From: Trametes villosa
Taxonomy: Eukaryota > Basidiomycota > Agaricomycetes > Polyporales > Polyporaceae
Reading direction: 5' to 3'
Length of the DNA: 64,000 bases
NCBI GenBank assembly: GCA_002964805.2
Contig: PUDQ02000020.1
Span: 868,001-932,000 of the forward strand
The notes below the pieces were generated by a model. The model searched no databases. It saw only the letters and a list, made by a program, of their open reading frames with translations, and was not told the DNA's origin. The position numbers and the translations under genes are program-made. Each line of letters begins with the position of its first letter. The first letter of the stretch is position 1. This document shows positions 20,575 through 31,512 of the stretch, one piece after another.

Positions 20575-22382
20575 ATGACAGAGCAGTAAGTTCTTTATCT
20601 ACCGTGGCTATGTTTGTACTGCCCGGCCCAGACTAAACTGTTCATAGGGTATACCATGACTCTAATCCACTACGCTCAAACGCTCGCAAGAGTATCCAGA
20701 GTGATATCGAGATTTATGCACGCGCAATCGTCGACCTCAAGTCTCGCCTCAACACACTCACTCCGATAGGCGCCTTACCGCCCGAGATTCTGTCAGACAT
20801 TCTAGTCCGAGTGGCGACAGACGACTACTACTCCAGCTACCCCTACAACCGGCTTCATTGGATGAAGATGGCTCACGTATGCCGCCGCTTCCGCGCCGTC
20901 GCGTTCAGTACGCCTCGCTTCTGGAGCTATCTCCGGTTGACGAAGAGTAAAACCTTTGCCGAGCTTGTTACGCGTTCCAAGAATGCACCCCTCCACATCA
21001 ACGCCGATATCGATTACTCGAGCCGTGAGGATCGTACTCTGGCTCTGGACGAGCTTCTACAACACTCTCACCGTGTCGAGGAACTCCGCATCAGTGGCCC
21101 CATCTCAGTTCTACACTCGTTCTGTTCCAAGACTGTTTCCTGTCTCGATGCTCTGCAGAAGCTGGAGATGATCATCCCGCCTGGATCCGACCTCGGCACT
21201 AACTTTATGGCGCCTCAAGTCGCCATCATTCCAATCTTCGCCTCGGACGTGCCTCCACAGCTCCACCATCTCGAGTTGCGGGGACTACCGTTTCGCTGGA
21301 ATGACCCCGTTTTCTCCTCCCCGAACCTTACCACTCTGCTCATCGCTGGTAAAGACACTACTAGGGATCGCTATGCGCCGTCTTTCCCCGACGTCGGCCC
21401 ATTTGATGCACTACTCAAGGTGCTCGAAACGGTTGCCCCTCGTCTGGAGGTTTTGGCGATCGAGGACGCCATTCCCAGGCGAGGGTTCGCCACTGCCGAC
21501 TCCGGGCAGCTCTCCCTTCCGCCGCGGACCATCTCCCTTCCTTCGATCAGGAGCATCCGTCTTGCTGGAGACGCACCGCACGTCGGCTTTCTACTCTGCC
21601 ACCTCTCCTCAACCCCGACGACGTCTCTCGACGTGACTGTGCGCAGCGAGGTCAACAGCAACACTAGCAAGTTGCTCATGCAGAGCGTCGCCACGCACAT
21701 GTCCACGAAACCCCCTTTACTATCACTACGTCTCACCTCCAGCCTTCCCGACCCACTCACCCTGTCCGGCTCGGCGCAACCCAACATCTCGGTAGATGCG
21801 CTCCTGCGAGTGCGCTTCGACTCCTACACCGCAAGCGACCTCCTGTTGCCCGTCATTCAAGGTGCGGGGTCCTTGTTCAGGCGCGTCGAGGTGCTCAAGG
21901 TGTCGGGAATCATGTCAAGAGTGAAATGGGTGAACATCTTCCCCCACCTCCACGGCGTGACGACGCTCGTCCTCGACGACGACCCCTTCATCGACTTCTT
22001 CCCGATACTCATGACCCTGCGCCGCGCGCAGAACGGCGGCGTCTACGTGTTGCTTCCGCGTCTCCGCATCCTGGACCTCAACAGGTTCCGGTTCACCCTT
22101 CCCAAGGACGAGCTCGAGCCGTTCGACGACCTCCTGGACTGGGCGATCTTCCGCTGCAACTGCGGCATGCCCATCGACGAAATCCGTCTAAAGGGGTGCA
22201 AGTACGCAACCACGGAGAAGGTCGAGAAGCTCGAAGAGGTTGTGGTCCATGTGGAGTGGGACGGATGGGAAATGGAGGTTACGACCGAAGAGGAGGAGTA
22301 CGACACGGACGAGATGCCCTTCGACTATTCTGAGGATGAGGATTATGGGTCTCGCCGTCGCTACGGTCGAGGTGGGTGGTGA
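20575..22382 (+). CDS. F-box protein, duplicate 2
   Basis: Two exons, 20575-20585 and 20648-22382, giving 581 aa. It starts at an ATG in a GCCGCC context (MTEQVYHDSNP), at the position corresponding to TSEQNYHESNP inside duplicate 1. The F-box region SRLNTLTPIGALPPEILSDI and MAHVCRRFRAVAFSTPRFWSY is almost unchanged. Leucine-rich segments and an acidic tail ending RRYGRGGW follow. An upstream ATG at 20429 matches the start used by duplicate 1, but reading from it through the equivalent second exon hits a stop. The shorter protein is therefore preferred. The role is as for duplicate 1: a presumed SCF substrate receptor. Confidence 0.84.
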
Positions 22383-22542
22383 TATGCAGTGTGATCGGCC
22401 GGGAACAGACGCATGTAAACTAACTACTCACAAACACTAATGCACTCGAGGTCATTGTTGCAGAGCACACATCCAACGTAGAAGAGATGGGGTGGCACAA
22501 TGCATTCCTGCTTCATGCAATATCAAACAGTTGACGAGGTGA

Positions 22543-23625
22543 TTACATCCCAACAGACTCAACGCCCGCCCCTGCTGCAAACATGTCCTCCAGGAGGTCG
22601 TCCATGCTCCAAGCAGAAGACAGATGCCCGCCCTCGTACTCCTTCACCTGCACGTTCCGATAGTTCTCGCCCAAATATCTTGCCAGCCCCACCAAGCTCG
22701 CGTCGCTCTTCCCCAGCCCGATGACCACCGGCTTCCGCGCGTGCTCCTCGTCCAGCTCTCCGATCTTGAAGCCCCAGTCCGAGTGGATCGCGTCCGCAGT
22801 GCCTAAGAAACCCTCCCAGGACTTCCCCACGCTCCGCACCATCCCTTCCGCCATCCTCCGCTCGAACACGCCCTCCTCGACGCCCCTCCTCGCGCGCCAC
22901 GCCGCATACCGCCCCCGCTCCTCCTCGTCCATCCGCCCAAAGAACTCCTCCCTCAAGAACCCCTCCGCGCTCTCGACGTCGCGCACCTTCCCGCGGATCG
23001 CCAGCCGCATCAGCCGCTGCACCCCACGCCCGGGAACGACGCGCGTCGGCGGGCCGACGCTCACCCACTCGCGCCAGGCGAGCCCCTGCGCGTACCCCGT
23101 GTGCTCGCGGAACGGGCTGAACGGCGCCATGAGGAGTAGCCCCGCGACGTGCCGCCCGTAGGGGAACGCGGTGTACGGCGCCCCAAAGACGATCTGCGCG
23201 GGCACCGTCCCGAACGAGCCGCCCGCGACGTAGATCCGCAGCGTCTCTGCCGGCTCGGGGCGGAGGTGCTGCAGGAGTGCGAGCGTGTCCGCGACAACGG
23301 TGGCGGCGAACGATGCGCCGGGGGCGAGGGGGGAGGTGTTGCCCCAGCCGGGGAGGGTGGGCGCGATGTTCTGCGCGCGGCGCTGTTGGATGGGCGGTGG
23401 GGGATCGGACGCGTCGCCGACGCTGAAGAGGCCGTGGAACCAGATGAAGATGAGGTCGCTGTCGGATGGACCTGAGTGGGTGTATGCCAGCGTGCGTCCG
23501 CCTGGGAGAGCGAGCAACTTCTCTGCGTGAGTCGGGTAGAGTGTCGTAGTAGTAGAGTCAGCTGCCATAGGGGCGGCAGCCGGTACGCTTGACTGTGCTG
23601 GTGCTTCTGTGCTCGGTGTAGTCAT
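22543..23625 (-). CDS. Alpha/beta hydrolase fold protein
   Basis: A single exon of 360 aa. The core shows an oxyanion-hole element WFHG (residues 62-65), a nucleophile elbow VAGGSFGT with Ser137, and a C-terminal catalytic-His candidate in YEGGHLSS. This is the layout of serine hydrolases of the alpha/beta fold. There is no signal peptide, so it is probably intracellular. The substrate is unknown. The ATG at 23625 lies at the edge of the duplicated promoter segment, and a TATA box sits about 50 nt upstream. Met20 is a possible later start. It converges on F-box 2 with only 160 nt between them, and a relic of a second copy lies beside F-box 1. Confidence 0.82.
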   Translation of the reverse strand: MTTPSTEAPAQSSVPAAAPMAADSTTTTLYPTHAEKLLALPGGRTLAYTHSGPSDSDLIFIWFHGLFSVGDASDPPPPIQQRRAQNIAPTLPGWGNTSPLAPGASFAATVVADTLALLQHLRPEPAETLRIYVAGGSFGTVPAQIVFGAPYTAFPYGRHVAGLLLMAPFSPFREHTGYAQGLAWREWVSVGPPTRVVPGRGVQRLMRLAIRGKVRDVESAEGFLREEFFGRMDEEERGRYAAWRARRGVEEGVFERRMAEGMVRSVGKSWEGFLGTADAIHSDWGFKIGELDEEHARKPVVIGLGKSDASLVGLARYLGENYRNVQVKEYEGGHLSSAWSMDDLLEDMFAAGAGVESVGM

Positions 23626-23695
23626 TTGGATCTGCGGTGAATGTTTCTTGCTGGCCGGGACCCCTGAGCCTGTATATATACTGCTTAAACGTCAA
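23613..23695. repeat. Hydrolase promoter segment (copy B)
   Basis: About 80 nt matching 20163-20245. It includes the first codons of the hydrolase and its TATA region. Confidence 0.75.
23673..23680 (-). promoter_or_regulatory. TATA box of the alpha/beta hydrolase gene
   Basis: A TATATATA run about 50 nt upstream of the ATG at 23625. The corresponding sequence in the relic copy is near 20221-20227. Confidence 0.5.
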
Positions 23696-23989
23696 TACAT
23701 ACCTGCGGGGGCGCAGCGTCCGCAGTATATGCGGATCTGCCAAAGACTCGCGACTACGCGCACTGGTGTCAACGGTAATATGACAGCGGGTGCCTAGCCC
23801 AGGCTAGCCTACGCACTCTTGCGCAGCTGTAGCCGAACCGCTGCGATATACCCCTGTGGTCTGCGCCCAGAGCACCTGACTACCTTCCGTGATAGCACTG
23901 CATGGCAGGTCGCACAACGCCGCGCAAATCGAGGTGGCTCTTCCTGGAGACAGCTTAGAAAAACCCTGACGTCAGATTACAACAGTCGT

Positions 23990-24030
23990 AAGTACTCGTA
24001 CGCTCGTGTAGGATATGTACTTTCGCAGCG
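23990..24030. repeat. Hydrolase upstream segment (copy C)
   Basis: About 40 nt matching 20250-20290, including a shared GTAGGATATGTA core. It is separated from copy B by about 290 nt with no counterpart in copy A. Confidence 0.65.
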
Positions 24031-24079
24031 CCGCAGCATCGGCACCCACCCCAGCACCTCGCGCCTCAGATCTCACTGC

Positions 24080-25681
24080 TCAGAGCACAGCAGGGTCGCA
24101 AGTCGCGTTCCACGCCTTGTCCCCAAACTTCGTCGCCGCGCTCTCCGCGTACGTCTTCGCGAAGCCCGCGAGCGCGCACGAGCCGAAGCGCTTCTCCTCG
24201 CGCGAGCGCGCGCAGCCGGGCAGCGGGAGCGGCGCGTCGTTGAGCACGAGCCGCACCTGCGCCTCGCCCTTGCCGAACGACGACTTGCACGTGAACTTCT
24301 CCCAGCGCATCTGCGCGGCGAAGGGCACCTGCGCGGACGTGCGCCACGCGCGGGAGGCGCGCGCGGGGCCCTTCGCGGAGAGGGGTTTGGCGTCTTTGGC
24401 GAGCCCGAGCGCGGTGAGGGCGAGGTCGATCGTGGTGTCGTGGCCGAACTCGAGGTAGACCTGCTTGGCGTCCCCGGTGGAGTTGGTGAACCTATCATGC
24501 CCGACAATCTTCCAGTTAGCAGGTTGCGAATGGTGCAATTTACGGAGGAATCCTTACCGCTCAACGAGCTTGCTGACGTAGAGCGAGCCGAGGACCTCGC
24601 CCATGGACCCGGGGAGGTTGTACCCGAACGCACCGTCCATGAGCAGGTCGAGCTCGTACTCGAAGTCCTCGATCTCGCTCTTCGTGAACGCGCCGCACCA
24701 GGGCGAGGTGCCGAGCGCGGCGAGGTCGTACGCGCACGCGTACAGCGCGCCGTGCACGTTGTCCGTAGACAGGTTCACCCCCGGGAGCGCCTTGTTCAGC
24801 CGCTTCGCGATCGGCGGCAGGTACACCTTGCCCCACTCGATCGTCGCCTGTTTCGCCCCATCTCTTCGTCAGCAACGCCAGTGAGGGGAGAGAGGGAAAG
24901 AGGGAGGACTGACGTTGTTGCCGAAGGCGTACTGCCACTTCGCGCAGGTGTCCATGGGCGTGATCCACGAGATCGTCTTGTTGTCCTCCGCGAGCGTCGA
25001 GAACGCGGTCGCGTTCAGGCCCGCCCAGCTCCGCCCGAAGTAGCCCTGCGCGAACCACTGCGCGGACTCGACGACGCGGTCCTGGAGGCCCGCGAGGATC
25101 CCGTCGACCTTCAGGTGCGGGTACCGCAGCTTGAAGCTACACCGCCGTCAGTGTCCTAGCTACCTCACATGAGACTAGAGGAGGGCAAGACTTACTCGAC
25201 GCCGTGCTCGAACAGCTGCATGCGCCCGGGCGGGGTGAGGTCGTCATGGCCAAGCGTAGAGTTGTACCCGTCCTTGAGGAACGCGAGGCCCTTGGGGAGG
25301 TGCGCCTTGCGAATCGCCGCGGACGCGTTTGCAAGCTTGCCCACCAGGTCCGTGATGAACACGAGCTCGGACGCGAGCGGGAAGCGCGAACCGTGCCTGT
25401 GCATCTACAGCGCGCCGCATACCAGTTAGCCCTCGTGCCTCGGCGCGTTATGGTGGCAGTCGCGGGGGCGGACGCACCAGCATGACCTGCTCGACCTCGC
25501 AGTCCTCCGGGAGCGTCTCCTCGACGCCGTGCGGCACCGCGGCCTTGCGGTACGGCGAGAGGTTCCCCAGGTGCGCCGCGACGTCAAAGTCCGCCGCGCG
25601 CGCCTCGCTCCTCGACGGTGCCGCGCTCGCGACGGACGCGAGCGTGAGCGCGAGCGCAATGTTCTGCAACGAGAGCTTCAT
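24080..25681 (-). CDS. Secreted histidine acid phosphatase (phytase-like)
   Basis: Five exons: 25681-25478, 25404-25196, 25136-24914, 24847-24558 and 24491-24080, giving 445 aa. A signal peptide (MKLSLQNIALALTLASVASA, cleaved before APS) directs secretion. The catalytic RHGSR motif (residues 71-75) completes at the start of exon 2; its His forms the phosphohistidine intermediate. The proton-donor HD pair is in EFGHDTT (His326-Asp327). Conserved Cys residues and N-glycosylation sites (NAS, NST) suit an extracellular enzyme. It fits the histidine phosphatase clan 2 (phytase / acid phosphatase / inositol-polyphosphate phosphatase). Whether it prefers phytate cannot be told from sequence. The assignment to clan 2 is firm. 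Confidence 0.9.
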
Positions 25682-27190
25682 AGCGTGGCGTCTGCGTCTG
25701 CGTTGGTGTCCTGGAGGCGGGGGCTCGGGAGAGACGAGCAGCAGCCCCACGCGCCCCCGCAATTTATATTCGCTGTATCAGCTGGAGTCTGGCGGGGCGC
25801 CCGCGACGCCCGCGCTCCTCTCTATCCCACGTTCGACAGCCTGGCAGGGTGTTCAGCGGCACGTCGGCGCAGATAACGCCGCGGGCGGACTCTATCGAGG
25901 CTGAGCGGGCGCGTGCGCGTGTTCGTGTGCGCACGCGCGCACGGACGCGCACGGCATGGGGAGGACGCTGGAGGGGGAGGTGACACTGGCCCGTCGGGGG
26001 CTGATGGGACGCGCCAGGCACGGCCGCGCACCATGTGGGCCGGCGCAGATAGCCGTGGCTTGTGTATCTCGGAGGCTTGGTGTACCTATCGACTCGGTGT
26101 CGGCGTACATCTGCACGCTGCCGCCGGGGCGCGAGCTGCTGAGAGGTGGTGGAGGCGTCCAAAACGCGCGGCGTATGTTTTCGATGCCGGCGGCCTTGCA
26201 AAGATTAGCTGAACTTGTGGGCGCTTGGGAGCCGTGCCTGTATGGTCGGTATCGATGGCCTCGGGCCATGGGCCTGGCGATCTTCGCAGTCGTCAGGGGC
26301 AGATTGAAAACCGCGGATGCGCATGGACGGCGCGCGTGACCTGCAAACAAGCTCAGAAAATCATTTGGTGAGAACCAGCAGCGAGCGAACCCAACAGACA
26401 CCGCGTCATCCAGCCGCCACCGCGAGTCCCGCGTCATGATCAACGCCGTACGTAGCCACCCCATGTTCGTCGCCAGCCAGTGCACGGCGACGAGCGGCCG
26501 GGCGCGGTAAGTATTCGGGAGTCGGCAGGAAGCAGATGCGAGCAGGAGCAGGGGCGGCGGCAGCCAGCGATCTATAGTATAAAGCAAAGCTAGGACTAGG
26601 ACATCGGGGCCCCGACGCGAAGGTCTAATGTACAACGCCTCTACCGGGCGCCGCGCGCGCCGGCCGGATCGAATGTCTCTCTGTCTACGCCGGCGCGCGC
26701 GGAATGGGGCGACGGGGGGCGGTCAGTGAGGGGCGGGGAGGTATATGCATCATTAAACGCGTCGCTCGGTACAGTAGGGGCGCGGACGCGGGGGCGGGAT
26801 AGCAGTGGCGGGCGCGGACGCGGTAGTGGTGGCGGGCTGTGACTCTACATGTTGGCTTGGACTGGGACTAGGGCTTGGACTTGAACGGGGAACGGAGCGA
26901 ATACGAGTGGGTGTCGATAGCAAACGTCAGGCGAGTGAGTGTCTGTGAGTGTGTGTAGACAAGAGCGGGAGCGGGACAGGATCGGCAGTGGCGAAGAGGT
27001 TTGGTGCGGTGGCGGCGACAGCGAACGGGCGGCACTTGCGAAAAAGGCCGACTCGACGTTGGCGCGGGCGGGTGTGCTTCTGGGATCATCCGGCCGCCTT
27101 CCCCGCCGCCGCTGCGCCGCATGGCGACGCTACGCTCCTGCATCGTCAACACGCGGCGGCACGCACACGAGCGGTCCCACATACCTGCTA
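25682..27190. other. Long GC-rich intergenic region
   Basis: About 1.5 kb between the phosphatase start and the Nudix gene end. It contains a GCGCAC-rich alternating purine-pyrimidine patch at about 25910-25955. Long frames here are low in hydrophobic core and lack splice support. No gene is called. Confidence 0.45.
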
Positions 27191-27853
27191 TCACCGCTTC
27201 GGCGCGAGCGTCGAGAGCGCGAGCCCCTGCGCGAGCTCCGCCTTCCACGAGAGCCGGCGGACGGCCTCCGCGTAGTCGACCCACTCTCTTCTGCGCTCCT
27301 TGCTCTCCAGCCACTCGTGGTCGAGGTCGGCCACGTCGAGCTCGTAGAAGTGGTACGTCGACGACGCGGACGGGATGGTCGTCACGAACCGCGTGATTTT
27401 GCCGCGGACGCCCGCTGTATAGGGGGGAGGCGGAGGGTGGCATGCAATGCGATGATTTGCACGGAGGGGCGGGGCGGGTGGGACGGGGAGGACAGAAGCG
27501 GTTCGTCAGGAATGGGGACGGAGAACGGATGGACAAAGGGTGAGACCTTCTTCCAAGGCTTCCCGCGAGGCTGCTGCTTCGAGCACCCCGTCCGTAGGCT
27601 CCCATCCTCCCTTGGGCACTGCGAGGTTGCGCGTGGCGAATTGAGCGAAAGTGGGGGGATGAGGGGATCAGCGTGCCATTCGGACATCGAGACAGAGACA
27701 GGAGGGGGGATGGATGGCGAGGATGACGGAGTACTCACAGACCCAGTTATTTGGCCGTTTCCGGCTGGTAATGACGAGCACCTTGCCCGCGGCCCGTGCT
27801 ATAGGAATCGCACAGCAGACGACGCGCGGTGTCGAGCGGCCCTTATTGCTCAT
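27191..27853 (-). CDS. DDP1: Diphosphoinositol polyphosphate phosphohydrolase (Nudix, Aps1/Ddp1-like)
   Basis: Three exons: 27853-27739, 27618-27547 and 27414-27191, giving 136 aa. The product starts MSNKGRSTPRVVCCAIPI, followed by VLVITSRKRPNNWVLPKGGW, as in enzymes that hydrolyse diphosphoinositol polyphosphates and diadenosine polyphosphates. The Nudix box is spliced from exons 2 and 3 and reads LEAAASREALEEAGVRG, with the REuxEExGu catalytic Glu pair intact. The upstream Glu of the consensus G-x5-E is Gly here. The C-terminus WKAELAQGLALSTLAPKR is short. The enzyme is probably cytosolic or nuclear and acts on PP-IPs, which link phosphate signalling to the neighbouring phosphatase only by position. 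Confidence 0.85.
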
Positions 27854-29027
27854 CGCGAGTGAGAGTAGGGGTGGATGCGGGAGGTGGTGGTGGTGGTGGT
27901 CGGGTGGAGTGCGCGGGCGGGTGACGAAAAGTCAGGAGCGTGCGGTGAGCTGTACAGCAGCTGCCTGGACGCAGGCTGGCCGGCTTTTCCGGAGTTGTCG
28001 GGCGTGCGCTCGGCTCGGCGGAAGACACGTAATGCACGGCGGCGGCTCGCGGGCGTGCGACGGCTGCGAAGCGCGGGTTTTGGGAACGCGGGGGAGTGCG
28101 CACGGACAGACGGACGAGAGGGAAGAGGTGCGGTGCCGAGGGTGGCGCGTCGAGAAGATTCGTTTCGCTGCTTACGCCTTTCGCTTTCGCTCGGCGCAAA
28201 TTCCCGGTTTCTGCGATGGCGCTAGTGGACGAGCTGGGTGGCGCGCGGGGTGCAGAGACGCGATCGCGCGGGTGTCGAGGGCGGCACACGACCTGGCGGG
28301 GGAGGCAGCGGGGGAGGGGGCGGTGGAAAAAGGGGCGTGAGGGCGGGCGGGGCTTATGAGAGGGCGTGCGGCGGCGTCGGCGTCTTTGGGCTGATGGAGG
28401 GCCCCGCGTCCCCGCGCCCAGGGCCTCGCGCGACTCCCCTGTCACGGCGGCGGCGGGCCCAGCGTGCGCCCCCCTCGCCCAATCCCCCGACGCACGTTCG
28501 CCGGCCTCCTCCCACCACCTGCCGGCACGCCCCCCATCAGCCTTCCCAATCACCCCCAGCGCTCGCGCGACCCTCCCAGCTGCCTGTGCCCCTCGGCCGA
28601 CCCGCGTGCGTTGCCATCGATGGCCGCGGTGCGCACACGAGCCACAGAGCTGAGCCGGGCAGCTGGATACGCGCCGAGTCCGTACGCCGGCGTTCAGTAA
28701 CACGCTTCGCGGGCTCGCGCCCTTCTCGTCTTCTCGAGGCCCTCGCATTCTAATCTCAGATCGCCCAGCCCGCAAAACAGACGCAGATCCGCTTTCGGAC
28801 GCCTCCATAAACCTAACTGTCCGTCTAATCCCGCCGCGCCCCGCATCCGGACAGACGCTCCTAAGACGCCGTAAATGCCACCACCACTCCCCGGATCTAC
28901 ACCAGCCGCAGCCTCGCACGACCCCCCGACCCTGGCCGCATGACCCCCCATCTACTCGTTCCATCTGCACAAACCACACCAGAAGCCGTCAGCGTCGCCA
29001 CGCGCGCGCAATATCCCCACAGAAGAC
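27854..29027. other. GC-rich intergenic region
   Basis: Contains the upstream region of the Nudix gene, with a GGT-repeat patch near 27883-27900, and the 3' flank of the ZIP gene. No supported exon. Confidence 0.45.
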
Positions 29028-31307
29028 TTACGCGACGAGGAACATGCACGCCACCCCGAAGAACATCGCCGCGAACTGCACGCGCGCGCGTCAGTCGCAA
29101 ACGCAGACGGGAGAAGCGATCTGCACGCACCTCGCGCAGCGCCTGCGCCCCGCTCTTGCTGTCCTGGAGCAGCCTGCCAATCGAACACGAGCCGGTCAGG
29201 TCCACACTCACGTCCACAGTCCACTCCGCGCGCCCGAGGAGTGTCAGAGTAGGTTCGACGTACGTGGGCAAGACCGCGACCGCGCCGATGTACATGAACC
29301 CGCCTGCCACGAAGGGGATCACCTGAGGGCCGCGGACGGTCAGCGCTGAGCCGTCTGCAGCAGCACGAGGCCGTATGGGGGCGCCTTACGAGATCTGCTA
29401 GCTGCACGGTCGTCCCGAGGATCCCAGCGGCAGTCTGCCGGATGGCCGCCGCCAGATCGGATGCGTGCTCCTCCACCCCTGCGGACGCAGACAGGTTCCG
29501 GATCCCAATGCCCATGAACGTGCTAAAACGCAGCGCGTCAGCGGGGATCTGTCGCGCAGAAGCTGCTGAACTCTCGTACCCAACCTAATTATGACATAAC
29601 CGGGAACAATAGAAAGCGAGTCAGCGACAATATTTGGGGACGGCGGAGTCACGGAGTGTGGTGCAGCCCCGCAGCGCGTGCGGCACCGCGTACACGCTGC
29701 GGTCGGACTTGGAGGTGGAAGAGAGATCACATACGAAGGCGCCGATGGCGGTCAGGAATTGCGATTGCATCGCCTGCTTTTTCGTGAACCCGCTCCGGAT
29801 GAGGATCGAGTAGTCCGCGATCTCGTGCGGGATCTCGTGCGCGAAGCACGCGAGGGTCGTCGTCGCCCCGATGAGGGGCGACGAGTAGAAGGACGCGGCC
29901 ATACTGCGGGCGCGCGGTCAAAGACGCGGTTCAGCAGGGCGAACGTGCGCCGCCAGAGTTCGGGAAACACGACGTACGCGAGCCCGTCCGTTCTGCGAAG
30001 AAGGGGGGAGGGGGCGTGGAGCAGCGGCGGTTAGGAAATCGGCGTGCTGGAACCGAAGCGGGCGCGCCACTCACATGTTGTGCACGAAGTCGCCGAAGAG
30101 GTTCAGGTATGCCGAAAGCTTCGACGTCTGCGCCGCATGCGCGGTGTCCTCGTCGTGCGCAGAGCTGGATGGCGCTTCGGTTTTGTCGGAGCCGCGCGAC
30201 TTGAGGCCGGCTGCGTTCGCGGATGTTGACACGCTTGTTGAGCTGCCGTTCGCGCTAGCGGCGGGCTCGACGCTGTGAGAGTGAGAGTGACTGTGGGAGT
30301 GCCCTGCGCCCTCCTCGTCCCCACCGAGTACACGGAGCGTCTTCTCCATGATGAAAAACGACGCGAAGCCGATGAAAATGCCCAAGCTATCTCCGTTGAA
30401 TATAATTCAGTATTTCGTGCTCAGGATATGATAGCGGGGAACGGGGACCGCACCCGACCAAGATGTTGCGCTTTTCCTCGACCATCACGAAGTGCACGCC
30501 GCCATCTTGGTGCTCGCCCATGAACGAGTGTGGGACGAGGTGGAGGAAAACGTCGGAGAGTAGGCCTCCTGTCTACAGATCACGAAATGCCGACGCGATA
30601 TTAGGCCGCGTTCCTCCGAATAAATAGGGCTGGGGCCCCTGGCGGGATAGTTCGGACGTACCGCGAAGGCCGTCATGGTATTAAGGGTATTCGGGTTGAT
30701 TTGCGCGGGGATAAACGCGAGGATGAAGTTGGGTACTCTGCATCCATGTCCGCCAAGAGCATAATGGAAGCAGCCTCGTCAGCCTTACGTTGGGCGGAGT
30801 GACAATGGATGGGAGGTACGGACGAGGATATATAGAACGTTCCGAGGACTGCCGCGCGCGTCAGCACCCGGCAACTCAACGATGTGCACGTTCGCAGCGC
30901 GTACAAGGGAAGCCGGGGACGTACTGGAGTTCCACCCGGGCCCGAAGGGGAAGAGCCATGCGAACACCTGCCGCATGACGGGCGACGCCTCCGCCTCGAG
31001 CTCCTCCTTGAGCGCGCCCAGGCGCTGCACCGGCGCGCATGCTTGGATGTCCGCGTCCTGCACTCGCACATCCGCGCACAAAGCAGTTTCGAGAGCATTG
31101 GGAGGGAAGCAAATCAGTACGAGCGCGGTGCGGATGCGTGCACACAGTCGGCACACGTGCGACCATTCAGTCGCTTCGAGCAAGCCCACGCACCGACACG
31201 CTCAAGGGAGCCTTCTCGTGCCCGAGCCCAGAGACCGCTCCCACCACGGCGCTGGCGGCGAGCGCAAGAAGAAGCAGGTTTCGCCGGCGCGATTGCTGGC
31301 TGGACAT
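29028..31307 (-). CDS. ZIP-family zinc transporter (KE4/SLC39A7, Yke4-like)
   Basis: Eleven exons: 31307-31194, 31057-30925, 30735-30662, 30572-30454, 30386-30075, 29992-29978, 29903-29735, 29584-29580, 29522-29390, 29322-29131 and 29075-29028, giving 437 aa. A signal peptide is followed by TGGLLSDVFLHLVPHSF (the HxxPH zinc site), a cytosolic loop with a HSHSHSHSHS run, then the family signatures HNITDGLA and HEIPHE. The last helices end FGVACMFLVA. LIV-1/KE4 ZIPs move Zn2+ from ER or Golgi into the cytosol. The HNITDGLA motif needs the 15-nt exon. The GAFVGTFMG helix needs a 5-nt exon (29580-29584) between consensus AG and GT sites. Phases close without gaps. Confidence 0.92.
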
Positions 31308-31512
31308 GGTGTTGGTGGTAGGACGGAGACCGTGACGATGATCGACTCCGACGCCTTGGTGGCACGCTCTGGCGCTGCTACTACGGGCGCTTCCCCGCCT
31401 TAATTGGCGCGTCTTTACTTAGGCGCGGACCACCAGCATCGGGCCCGCGATAGCCGCGTGCGCGGGCTTGTTTAGCTTCTACCTTTCTTTACCGACGCGT
31501 TCACGAGTGAAG

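Noticed and set aside
23819..25159. A 446-codon + strand frame
   Set aside because: It is antisense to the histidine acid phosphatase exons. It is Arg/Glu-rich as expected of a shadow in GC-rich DNA, with no domain.
25892..26635. A 247-codon - strand frame
   Set aside because: It has no ATG at its 5' end, mixed composition and no recognisable domain.
27540..27560. An apparent Nudix box with Lys replacing the catalytic Glu pair
   Set aside because: This came from misreading one base. The DNA gives REALEE, an intact catalytic pair.
27843..28979. A 378-codon - strand frame upstream of the Nudix gene
   Set aside because: Arg/Pro/Ser-rich, no motif, no splice logic, and it lies in a promoter region. 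Probably chance in high-GC DNA.
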